Source of the DNA: Alphaproteobacteria bacterium
GTDB lineage: Bacteria > Pseudomonadota > Alphaproteobacteria > Rhodobacterales > Rhodobacteraceae
Direction: 5' to 3'
DNA length: 57,460 nt
Assembly: GCA_016869875.1 (NCBI GenBank)
Contig: VGDE01000002.1
Location: 1 to 57,460, forward strand
In this document: piece after piece, positions 41,428-49,300 of the stretch
Layout: the number at the start of each line of letters is the position of its first letter
Position numbering within the stretch: the stretch's first letter is position 1
Notes under the pieces: generated by a model
Database searches by the model: none
Told to the model about the DNA's origin: nothing
What the model saw: only the letters and a program-made list of their open reading frames with translations
Made by a program: the position numbers and the translations under genes

Positions 41428-42634
41428 TGGCCGTTCCCCGACAGGAACAAGCCCGCGCGAGACGTCAAGGATCGAGCAAGGGCTTGTGGGCAGCTCAGTG
41501 TATTGTGGCGGCTGGAGGCTCACCCTTTCTGCGCCCCTGCTTGCGCTGATGTTGTCCTCGACGGCTCTGGCGCAGGGCGTTCCGGTTGTTGACCCGGCCA
41601 AGAACGCGCGTGAAGCCCAGATCACGGTCCAGATGGAAGCCGATCTCGTGCTTCAACAACGAAAGGCCGAAGAGGAACGCAGGCGTCTGGAAGCCGGTCA
41701 GCAGCAGGTCGAAGACCTCCAAGCTGTCACCGATGGAATGACCCTGCCCGATGACGGCGCAGGCGCGCGGGACATGGTGAGGGGCCTTGAAGAAGGCTTT
41801 GCCCCGGCCGTGGAAGTCTATGCGACAAGCAACAGCGCCGCCGCCGACAGGCTTTTTGGTGAAGGGCGCGAAAACGTCGAACAGATCATCATTCGCGCCG
41901 CCCGTGACACGCACCACATGCAGCGGGCTGGGCTGTCGCCGGTCCAGTGGCGATGCTGGTTGCAGGCGCTGATCTGGCAGGAAAGCCGGTTCAATCCTCA
42001 CGCGCAATCGCCGGTCGGAGCCTATGGCCTGACCCAGATCATGGAAGCCACCGCTGGCGAGCTTGGCATTCAAGGAACCTATAGGTCAGACCCCTACGTC
42101 CAAGCCGAAGGTGGCGCGCGCTATCTGGCGCAGCAGCTGAACGCATTTGATGGCGACATGATCCTTGCGCTTGCCGCCTACAATGCCGGTGCGGGAAACG
42201 TGCGCCGGTATGGCGGGGTGCCGCCCTTCGCGGAAACGCAGAAATACGTCCAGATCATCCCGACCAAGTACCGCGAATACATGGCGAAGCTCGGGGCGGC
42301 GGACCAGATCGGCTCCATCGAGGCAAGCTACATGGCCAATGCTGACAAGGCGATGATCGGCGGGGCCACGATGGAATATGCCGACGAAGCGGGACAAGAC
42401 ATGGGGCTGGCGATGGCCCGTCTTGAAGACGCCATGGCGCAACTCACTGAGACAACCAATGCCGCTGAGGCGCTGGCGCTGAACAGTTATGTTCGCGCCG
42501 AGTTTGTCCGGCTTCTCATCATGCGGACACGTCTGGCCTCGACCCGCTCCAAGCCGATGACGGCGGAGGAAGTCGCAGCGGCGTCGGCCTTTGCCCAAGA
42601 GCGGCAATTCATCAATTTCCAAGGGGGACTGTAA
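41414..42634 (+). CDS. VirB1-like lytic transglycosylase (second, long)
   Basis: The 406 residues run from ATG 41414, inside the lipoprotein gene. An odd hydrophilic head (SPTGTSPRETSRIEQGLVGS) precedes the signal helix (LTLSAPLLALMLSSTALAQG). A coiled, charged region follows, then an SLT domain: WQESRFNPHAQSPVGAYGLT with the catalytic Glu and ALAAYNAGAGNVRRYGGV. The head corresponds to about 42 bp that also occur in inverted form in the plasmid repeats. Two SLT genes in one T4SS operon is uncommon. Confidence 0.88.
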   Translation: MSNGDGRSPTGTSPRETSRIEQGLVGSSVYCGGWRLTLSAPLLALMLSSTALAQGVPVVDPAKNAREAQITVQMEADLVLQQRKAEEERRRLEAGQQQVEDLQAVTDGMTLPDDGAGARDMVRGLEEGFAPAVEVYATSNSAAADRLFGEGRENVEQIIIRAARDTHHMQRAGLSPVQWRCWLQALIWQESRFNPHAQSPVGAYGLTQIMEATAGELGIQGTYRSDPYVQAEGGARYLAQQLNAFDGDMILALAAYNAGAGNVRRYGGVPPFAETQKYVQIIPTKYREYMAKLGAADQIGSIEASYMANADKAMIGGATMEYADEAGQDMGLAMARLEDAMAQLTETTNAAEALALNSYVRAEFVRLLIMRTRLASTRSKPMTAEEVAAASAFAQERQFINFQGGL

Positions 42635-42635
42635 G

Positions 42636-43430
42636 ATGCGGATCGCATTGAAGGGAATGATCGTTGGTGCCGGACTGTGCCTGACGGCGACGCTGGCGCT
42701 GACCGCACCTGCCACGGCGCAAGGGGTGCCCACTGTCGATACGCAATCCATCGCGCAGCAGATCACCCAGATCAGGCGGATGCTGGAAGACTACGGCATC
42801 CAGAGCGACATGCTGGATCGGCTTGTCGATCAGTTGGCCGAACTGCAAAGACAGACAAACGAACTGCAATCCATCTACGCGGTCCTGACAAACAGCGCCG
42901 ACCTTCCGGGCCTGCTGATGGGTGACGGGCTGGATGCGGTTCTGGCTCCCAAGATGACCAGCATTCTGCAAGCCAGCCATGCCGCTTCGACAGGCGACTG
43001 GTCGGGCCTGTCCTCGGGCTACCGTGAGCAGATACAGGCCGCCGCACAATCCACTATGATCGGCGCGGGCCTTGATCCGGCGCGGGTTGAGGCCATGGGC
43101 CGGGACGGCTCCGTTGCGGAAAAGCGCGCGGCCAGCCAAGCCACGACCGGCGCAATGGTGGCGGCCTCGGCCGACACCGCGCAGCGCGAGTCCGGGGCCA
43201 GCCTTCAGCGCCTTGATCGGCTGGTGGGCGAGATCCCGCAGCAAACCGCCGTCAAGGAAGCCATCGACCTGAACACCCGGATGATGGGTGAGGCGGTCCG
43301 CGAACTGATCCTGAACAACCAGCTTCTGGCGATGCAGAACTACGGCATGGGCATGTCGAGCGTGTCGCAGGCCAGTGCCTGGGCGCAGGAGCAGCAGATG
43401 CTCGATTTCACCATGCCGGACTTGCAGTGA
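42636..43430 (+). CDS. virB5: VirB5-like T4SS pilus-tip protein
   Basis: The 264 residues from ATG 42636 (AAGGGGG upstream) have a signal peptide (GLCLTATLALTAPATAQG) and a long helical body (MLDRLVDQLAELQRQTNELQ, LLMGDGLDAVLAPKM, RESGASLQRLDRLVGEIP). The TraF/VirB5 family is weakly conserved; the assignment rests on position, size and helical content. It ends DFTMPDLQ, a motif shared with the 47273 gene. Confidence 0.8.
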   Translation: MRIALKGMIVGAGLCLTATLALTAPATAQGVPTVDTQSIAQQITQIRRMLEDYGIQSDMLDRLVDQLAELQRQTNELQSIYAVLTNSADLPGLLMGDGLDAVLAPKMTSILQASHAASTGDWSGLSSGYREQIQAAAQSTMIGAGLDPARVEAMGRDGSVAEKRAASQATTGAMVAASADTAQRESGASLQRLDRLVGEIPQQTAVKEAIDLNTRMMGEAVRELILNNQLLAMQNYGMGMSSVSQASAWAQEQQMLDFTMPDLQ

Positions 43431-43438
43431 GGCCAACG

Positions 43439-44137
43439 ATGTTCAATCGCAAAACCAACCAGGCGCAAGCCGTTCCCGTCGCTCACATGAGAGTCAGCGA
43501 AACAGAGGAAGAGCTGATCTACGGCGAACGGCGGCGTGGGGCCTTCTGGATGAAGTTCGGGGTCGCCGGATGGGGGTTCGGGGCAGTCGGCTGCATCATG
43601 GCGGCTGTGATCGCGGCCAGTCATGAAACACCTGCCCCGGTCCTTGTTCCCTTCGATCCGGCAAGCGGCATGGCCTTGCCCATGGCGAACCTTCAGACAA
43701 TCTCGATGAACAACCGCGATGCCGTGGTCCAGTCGCTGGTTCATTCCTATGTCCGCGACCGGGAAACCTACAGCATGCTCGACAATGACATTCGGGTGCG
43801 GTCGGTCCTTGACCGTTCATCCGGCGCGGCCTTGCAATCCATGCGGGCGCTGTGGTCGTCGGACAATCCCAATTATCCGCAAACCAGGTACGGGCCGCGC
43901 GCCCGCATGGATGTGGAAGTCCTTTCGGTCACGCTGATCACCAATGACCGGGCACAGGTGAGACTGCGCAAGCGCCTGCAGGACGACTCCGGTGTCACCC
44001 AAGGGTTGTTCACCGCCACGCTGGCCTTTCGGTATGACACGAACAAGGCCCGCCCTCTGGATGACGTCTGGACCAACCCGTTCGGCTTCAGCGTCTACGA
44101 ATATGCAATCAACTCTGACCGGCTGGAGGTCCAATGA
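43439..44137 (+). CDS. virB8: VirB8 inner-membrane T4SS protein
   Basis: The 232 residues have a short cytoplasmic head, one membrane helix (FGVAGWGFGAVGCIMAAVIA) and the periplasmic VirB8 domain (NRDAVVQSLVHSYVRDRETY, VEVLSVTLITNDRAQVRLRK, DVWTNPFGFSVYEYAINSDR). It nucleates the channel. It overlaps virB9 by 4 bp. Confidence 0.93.
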   Translation: MFNRKTNQAQAVPVAHMRVSETEEELIYGERRRGAFWMKFGVAGWGFGAVGCIMAAVIAASHETPAPVLVPFDPASGMALPMANLQTISMNNRDAVVQSLVHSYVRDRETYSMLDNDIRVRSVLDRSSGAALQSMRALWSSDNPNYPQTRYGPRARMDVEVLSVTLITNDRAQVRLRKRLQDDSGVTQGLFTATLAFRYDTNKARPLDDVWTNPFGFSVYEYAINSDRLEVQ

Positions 44138-44847
44138 AACGCGCTCTCCGTTTCGCCGTCGCCATGGGCGCGGCCTGCATCGGTGTCACGGCAGCTTGGG
44201 CCGAAGTCACCCCTCGGGCGGGCAATCTCGATGCTCGTGTGCGCTATGCGCAATGGGTGGATGGGCAGGTCTACCGTGTGCAGACACAGGTGGGCCGGGT
44301 CACGTCCGTGGAGTTTGGCCCGGATGAACAGATCACCTCCGTGGTGGCAGGCGATACGGTCGGCTTCAACTTCGATGCCGTGCCGGGAGGCAATGCTTTT
44401 GTGATGAAGCCCACGACCGGTGGGGCGGCGACGAACATCAATGTCTACACCAACAAGCGGCAGTATTATTTCGAGGTTTCCGAAAGCGCAAGCGCGCAGT
44501 TCTCAGTGGTGCGCTTCACCTATCCGCGCGGCTCGGGCGGCAGCACTCCGGCCAACAAGCAGGTCGCCCGCGGGCCTCTCAATCACGATTACGGCGGAAA
44601 CGTGGTCAATGGCACCACCCCGACGCAGGTCTGGGATGACGGGGCATTCACCTACTTCAAGTTCCGCCGAAACGGCGAGCTGCCCGCGATCTTCAAGGTC
44701 ACGGCAGGTCAGGAAATCACCGTCAACTCGCAGACAATGCCCGATGGTGTCGTGCGCGTCACCGGCACAAGCCCCTTCTGGGTGCTGCGCTTGGGCCGCG
44801 TGGAGTCCACCATCGGAATGATGAAGGCCGTGAGGCTGGTGCGATGA
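44134..44847 (+). CDS. virB9: VirB9 outer-membrane complex protein
   Basis: The 237 residues have a signal peptide (RFAVAMGAACIGVTAAWA) and two beta domains: VRYAQWVDGQVYRVQTQVG at the start and, later, DDGAFTYFKFRRNGELPAIF and GVVRVTGTSPFWVLRLGRVE. VirB9 makes the core ring with VirB10 and VirB7. It overlaps virB10 by 4 bp. Confidence 0.94.
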   Translation: MKRALRFAVAMGAACIGVTAAWAEVTPRAGNLDARVRYAQWVDGQVYRVQTQVGRVTSVEFGPDEQITSVVAGDTVGFNFDAVPGGNAFVMKPTTGGAATNINVYTNKRQYYFEVSESASAQFSVVRFTYPRGSGGSTPANKQVARGPLNHDYGGNVVNGTTPTQVWDDGAFTYFKFRRNGELPAIFKVTAGQEITVNSQTMPDGVVRVTGTSPFWVLRLGRVESTIGMMKAVRLVR

Positions 44848-46268
44848 GCGATCAGGAAATCCATGACCTCCGCCAGCGCCTTGCCGGTCTGCAAAAGGAA
44901 CAGGATCAAGGGACGGGCAAGGCCCGTCCCAAGGCCGGTCCCGCCAAGAGGGCCCTGCTTCTTTGTGGGGCAGCAGCCATTGCCGGGGCGGTGTATATCT
45001 ATTCTCAGCCGGAAGGTCCGGCTGAAATGGGTCTTCGTCAGGCCAGCGAGTTCCAGAACCAGGGCGAAGGCTTCGGCAACATCGAGCGCACAGCGGCACA
45101 GCAACAGGACCCCGTGCCCTCACTGGAACCGGAACCGCAACCGGAAACGGTCGCCGCCCCTGCCCCGGCACCGGCAGAGGACAATTCCGAACTGGTTGAA
45201 CTGGTCCGCAGCCTGCAAGCGCAGATCGACGCCCTGTCCGCGCCCGCAAAGGAAAGCGAAGAAGTGGCCCCGCAGGTCGATACCACCGCCCTTGATGCCA
45301 TGCGCGACGACCTGGAGCAGCTGCGCGAGGAAGCGGAAGCGCGCGAGCGCGCACTGCGCGAAACCCTCAGCAGCCGCGATCTTCAGATTGCTGGATTGAA
45401 CAACGAAATGGACATGCTGCGCCTTCAAAGCGGCCAAAGCGTCATGCCCGGCAGCAACGACGATCTGCTGACGCAGCGCCGGCAGTCCGCAGAGGACGCG
45501 GCGCGGCGTGAGCAGGAGCGCAGGCAATCGTCGATGATCGCCATTGGCGGGGGCGGTGGCGCGGCTGGCGCCGTGGCCGATGCCGCAGGTTTTGGCGATG
45601 GTGCTGCCGCCCAACAGGCGGCAAGACTGAGCAGCGACGCGCAGTTTGTTCGCGATGCCGGACGCCCGGTGAAGGTCCAGCGCGCGGAAATCATCGTCAA
45701 TCCGTCCAACACCGTCACGCAAGGCACCATGATCCAAGCGGTGCTGGAAACGGCCATTCAGTCCACGTTGGAAGGGCCGATCCGGGGCCTCGTGACAACC
45801 GATGTGGTCAGCTATGACGGCTCGCGCATCCTGATCCCGCGCGGCTCCCGCCTAATCGGCAGCTATTCCTCCGATGTGGACACCGGCCAGAACAGGCTTC
45901 TGGTGGCATGGGAACGCATCATCATGCCCGACAACCAGTCGGTGCAGATCAGTTCGTTCGGCGGTGATGCTCTTGGCCGCTCCGGCACGACCGGCAAGGT
46001 CAACAATCACTTCTTCCGCCGCTTCGGCGCGGCAGCACTTGTTTCCACCATTTCGGCCATTCCCTCGGCGCTTCAGGACAAAGGCAGTGACGGCGGGGTG
46101 ACGATCTCGACCGGAGGAAGCAGCGAGGCCGCAACGGGTGTCTCGAATGCCCTGAGCGGTGCAACAGGCAATGCCGTCGGAAAATACGTGTCGATGCCGC
46201 CGACCATCAGTGTCGCTCAAGGCACCAGGATCACCGTGATGGTGGACCGCGATCTGGAGATATTCTGA
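44844..46268 (+). CDS. virB10: VirB10 core channel protein
   Basis: The 474 residues have a cytoplasmic head, a membrane helix (RALLLCGAAAIAGAVYIYS), a proline- and acid-rich linker with a coiled coil (LEQLREEAEARERALRETLS), and the beta-barrel domain: GTMIQAVLETAIQSTLEGPI, SYDGSRILIPRGSRLIGSYS and ISVAQGTRITVMVDRDLEI. It spans both membranes and senses ATP use. virB11 starts 1 bp after its stop. Confidence 0.95.
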   Translation: MSDQEIHDLRQRLAGLQKEQDQGTGKARPKAGPAKRALLLCGAAAIAGAVYIYSQPEGPAEMGLRQASEFQNQGEGFGNIERTAAQQQDPVPSLEPEPQPETVAAPAPAPAEDNSELVELVRSLQAQIDALSAPAKESEEVAPQVDTTALDAMRDDLEQLREEAEARERALRETLSSRDLQIAGLNNEMDMLRLQSGQSVMPGSNDDLLTQRRQSAEDAARREQERRQSSMIAIGGGGGAAGAVADAAGFGDGAAAQQAARLSSDAQFVRDAGRPVKVQRAEIIVNPSNTVTQGTMIQAVLETAIQSTLEGPIRGLVTTDVVSYDGSRILIPRGSRLIGSYSSDVDTGQNRLLVAWERIIMPDNQSVQISSFGGDALGRSGTTGKVNNHFFRRFGAAALVSTISAIPSALQDKGSDGGVTISTGGSSEAATGVSNALSGATGNAVGKYVSMPPTISVAQGTRITVMVDRDLEIF

Positions 46269-46269
46269 C

Positions 46270-47280
46270 ATGAACGACATGAGCCACGGCAGCTATCTGG
46301 ATGAAGCACTGGCAAGGATCGGGGCTGTCATCGACAGCCCCGCCCTTGTCGAGATTGCCATCAACCCGGACGGCCGCATCTGGTCACTGGAACATGGCGA
46401 TCCGGCAATGAAGCTGGAACCCCGTGAACCAATGAAGCGGCAGGAAGTCACCGATCTGGGCCGCATCATTGCCAGCGCAGGCAAGCTGACCCTTGGCAAA
46501 GATGCCCCGATCATTTCCACCTCCGTGGATTACCGGGGCCGCCCGATCCGGGCGCAGGTGGTTGCAGAACCCGCCGTGCTGTCAGGCGCGGCAATCTCAA
46601 TGCGCTTCTTCTCGTCCCTGCCCCTCGACAAGATCCGGGTGAAGTTTCTGCACGGTCAGGAATACTCGGTGGACCAGGCCCGTGCGGACACCAAGCGCGG
46701 CCTGAAAGAATTGACGGCATCGGGCGATATTGATGCGGCGATGGCGTTCATCGTCAGCAACAAGATGAACGCCCTGATCGCGGGCGCGACCGACAGCGGC
46801 AAGACGGTTTTCGCCCGCAAGATGCTGTCCTATGTCAGCGACAGCGAACGGATGATTACCATCGAGGACGCCTCCGAACTGGTGCCGACGCAGCCAAACG
46901 TGGTGACACTGATCGCGGATCGCGACAGCCGCACCAGGACGCCGGACATTCTGCTGACCTCCTGTCTGCGAATGCGGCCTGACCGGCTGATCGTGGGCGA
47001 GGTTCGTGGCAAGGAAGCCATGACCTTCATCGAGGCAATCAATACCGGCCACGGTGGCTCGATGACGACGATCCACGCCGAAACCCCGAGGCTGGCCCTG
47101 TCGAAGCTCGCCATCATGGCGCTGAAATCAGAACTGCCGCTGACCTATGCGGACACGCTGCGCTACATCGGCAGCTCGATTGACGTGGTGATCCAGACCG
47201 GCCGTGCCGGTGGCGATCGCGGTGTGCTGGAATTTTACATTCCCGAAAGCGGGGACAATGAAGGAAGAGAACATGCTTGA
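46270..47280 (+). CDS. virB11: VirB11 hexameric ATPase
   Basis: The 336 residues have the VirB11 N-terminal and C-terminal domains with Walker A GATDSGKTVFA, the Asp box (MITIEDASELVP), Walker B-like LRMRPDRLIVGEVRGKEA and the His box (TGHGGSMTTIHAETPRLA). It switches the system between pilus building and transfer. It overlaps the next gene by 8 bp. In most virB operons virB6 stands before virB8; here it comes after virB11. Confidence 0.95.
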   Translation: MNDMSHGSYLDEALARIGAVIDSPALVEIAINPDGRIWSLEHGDPAMKLEPREPMKRQEVTDLGRIIASAGKLTLGKDAPIISTSVDYRGRPIRAQVVAEPAVLSGAAISMRFFSSLPLDKIRVKFLHGQEYSVDQARADTKRGLKELTASGDIDAAMAFIVSNKMNALIAGATDSGKTVFARKMLSYVSDSERMITIEDASELVPTQPNVVTLIADRDSRTRTPDILLTSCLRMRPDRLIVGEVRGKEAMTFIEAINTGHGGSMTTIHAETPRLALSKLAIMALKSELPLTYADTLRYIGSSIDVVIQTGRAGGDRGVLEFYIPESGDNEGREHA

Positions 47281-47806
47281 TCCCAAGTCAGCCTTGGCAG
47301 GCGCGGCGACAGTAATCCTTGGCGCGGTCATCGGCGGTGCAGGGTTCATCTACTTCACCGACACACCTTCCAGCGCACAAACACCCGACATGCGGATGGC
47401 GCAAAGCCAGATCGAACCGCAACCTTCACAGGCAGAAAGGGACTTCATGGACTTCACCATGCCCGATCTGTCGAAGCCCAAAGCAGGGCAGGACGTAACC
47501 CGACATGGGTGTGTGAAACCAAATCGGCCACAGTGGGTAACTGATCTTCCACGCGCGGAGGCTGAAAAGTCATTGCTTCTGACCGCCCTTTATGACGCAG
47601 CACGTTTTCAGGCAGTCATCGAGAACAATTCGTGTCCTTGCGAAACGGAATATCCTTCTTGGGATGAAGCAGATTGGCAGTATCAGAAGATAGCCAACGG
47701 CAAAAACAATGCAGAAATTACGGAATTAAAGCGTCAAGCAACGCGTCAGGCCAGCAACTTCCGGTTTGATGCATTGACTATCTGCAGTCAATCACGGGGT
47801 AACTGA
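47273..47806 (+). CDS. Unknown anchored periplasmic protein in the virB operon
   Basis: The 177 residues start at ATG 47273 (AAGGA upstream, overlapping virB11). An N-terminal membrane anchor (AGAATVILGAVIGGAGFIYF) is followed by a polar region with FMDFTMPDLSKPKAGQD and four cysteines (HGCVKPN, NNSCPCETEYP, LTICSQSRGN). It shares DFTMPDL with the end of VirB5. It is AT-richer than virB11, like virB6. No family was recognised; it may bridge VirB5 or VirB6. Confidence 0.7.
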   Translation: MLDPKSALAGAATVILGAVIGGAGFIYFTDTPSSAQTPDMRMAQSQIEPQPSQAERDFMDFTMPDLSKPKAGQDVTRHGCVKPNRPQWVTDLPRAEAEKSLLLTALYDAARFQAVIENNSCPCETEYPSWDEADWQYQKIANGKNNAEITELKRQATRQASNFRFDALTICSQSRGN

Positions 47807-48868
47807 ATGACCGTTGTAGCAATGATTGTAGACTCCGCCGAAGGTTTTCTCGAAAACGCCGCTAGATCGACGTTCTTGGGTTTGGTCGAGGCGTCCGGCA
47901 CACTGGTCGGCTACATGGCCGTGCTGGCAGTTGCTCTCGTTGGCATCAACATGATGCTGCAGCTGCGCCCTATGGTATGGACGAACTGCATAGGGCTGAT
48001 GATAAAGCTGTCGCTCATAGGAATTTTCGCTTGGAACTGGAATCAATTCTGGGCACTCGCGAACAGCATCTTGAGTGCGATTGAGACAACTGCGGGCGGT
48101 ATTTTGGCATCAAGTGGAAATGGTCTGAACGGGCCAACGATCACGGACGGATTTGCCTCTGCCATTGATGACATGCTGGACAGTTTTGCGGCTGCGGCGA
48201 CGACCATCGGTCGAGAAATGGGTGGCTGGTTTGGAACCATGATCATGATGGGTATTTCATCTCTACTCATTGGTTCTGTGGCCGCCGTTTCTGCCCTGAT
48301 GATCCTGTTCCCTAAGGTTGTCATCACGGTCCTGTTGGGGCTGGCTCCCATCATGATCGCGATGACATTGTTCGAGGCGACAAAGGGCTTCTTCGAACGC
48401 TGGCTGGCTGCTTGCATAAGCTGGTCATTGTATCCTTTGTTCATCGCCTCGATCTTCTCGATCATGCTTTCCATGGGAAACGATATGATTGGCAGAATTG
48501 GCACCGATACTTATGAAAGCATTGGTGATTTTCTTCCGTTCATTGTGCTGATGATCCTGATATTGCTGTGCGTGGCGCTACTGCCAACTATAGTCGGCAG
48601 TGTCTCAGGAAACCTGCAGTTGCTAGGGGTCGTTGCTGCTGGACAAAAGTTCATGGGCGGGCAAAGAACTATCATAAACACTGGCAAAGGGGCGGCAGCG
48701 AAAGCTGCAGCACTAGCCCAAGCGCCAGGCCAAACATTGCGTGGAGAGAATGCAATAGGTCGAGCAGGTCAATCCTTTGCCGCGCACCCTTCAGTCTTCA
48801 GGGCTACAACAGGGGTTGCCGAGTCCATAAACAGAATGCAGGACAAAGCCCGCACTCTTGGTAAGTGA
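47807..48868 (+). CDS. virB6: VirB6/TrbL inner-membrane T4SS protein
   Basis: The 353 residues have about six transmembrane helices (YMAVLAVALVGINMMLQLR, LMIKLSLIGIFAWNWNQFW, FPKVVITVLLGLAPIMIAMT, FLPFIVLMILILLCVALLP) and a glycine/alanine-rich tail (GKGAAAKAAALAQAPGQTL), as in VirB6. It forms the inner-membrane part of the channel. The ATG follows the previous stop directly. It ends the operon, with a terminator at 48894-48919. Its GC is visibly lower than that of virB8-virB11, so it may have been acquired separately. Confidence 0.9.
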   Translation: MTVVAMIVDSAEGFLENAARSTFLGLVEASGTLVGYMAVLAVALVGINMMLQLRPMVWTNCIGLMIKLSLIGIFAWNWNQFWALANSILSAIETTAGGILASSGNGLNGPTITDGFASAIDDMLDSFAAAATTIGREMGGWFGTMIMMGISSLLIGSVAAVSALMILFPKVVITVLLGLAPIMIAMTLFEATKGFFERWLAACISWSLYPLFIASIFSIMLSMGNDMIGRIGTDTYESIGDFLPFIVLMILILLCVALLPTIVGSVSGNLQLLGVVAAGQKFMGGQRTIINTGKGAAAKAAALAQAPGQTLRGENAIGRAGQSFAAHPSVFRATTGVAESINRMQDKARTLGK

Positions 48869-48893
48869 TGGTCGCTAAAGCGAGGGATAGAAG

Positions 48894-48919
48894 GGGCAGC
48901 CTGTGGCTGCCCTTATTTT
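48894..48919 (+). terminator. Terminator of the virB operon
   Basis: The stem GGGCAGCC (48894-48901) and GGCTGCCC (48905-48912) has a TGT loop and is followed by TTATTTT. Confidence 0.85.
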
Positions 48920-48934
48920 AGAGAAGGAAGCCTC

Positions 48935-49249
48935 ATGAATATTGACTTTGAAAGCATGTCGTTGAAAGAGCTTCGCGATCTTCAAAAGGCGGTCGGTCGT
49001 CAGATCGACGGTTTTGAGGCGAAGAAAAAAGAACAGGCCATGGCCGCTATACAGCAGGCGGCAGAGGAACATGGGTTTTCTCTCAAGGAACTGTTTGTTG
49101 AAGGAAAGGCGGCTAAGGCGACCGTTGCAGCAAAGTATGCCAATCCTGAAAACTCATCTGAGACCTGGACAGGCCGGGGACGTCAGCCCCGTTGGGTAAA
49201 GGGTCATCTGGATGCCGGGGGCAGCGTCGATGATCTACTGATCAAGTAA
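48935..49249 (+). CDS. H-NS family DNA-binding protein
   Basis: The 104 residues show an N-terminal oligomerisation helix (LKELRDLQKAVGRQIDGFEA, KKKEQAMAAIQQAAEEHGFS) and the H-NS C-terminal core: KYANPENSSETWTGRGRQP followed by RWV, then KGHLDAGGS. H-NS proteins coat AT-rich DNA and silence it. GAGAAGGAAG lies before the ATG. Plasmid H-NS genes reduce the cost of plasmid genes in a new host; AT-rich Thoeris and virB6 are possible targets (inference). It lies between two terminators. Confidence 0.93.
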   Translation: MNIDFESMSLKELRDLQKAVGRQIDGFEAKKKEQAMAAIQQAAEEHGFSLKELFVEGKAAKATVAAKYANPENSSETWTGRGRQPRWVKGHLDAGGSVDDLLIK

Positions 49250-49262
49250 TCCGCTCAGAAGA

Positions 49263-49300
49263 TAGAAGAACGGGCGGCCGAAAGGCCGCCCGTTCTTCTA
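49263..49300. terminator. Bidirectional terminator between hns and virD4
   Basis: A perfect 17-bp stem (49263-49279 with 49284-49300) has a GAAA loop. It serves the plus-strand hns gene and the minus-strand virD4 gene, whose stop overlaps it. Confidence 0.9.
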
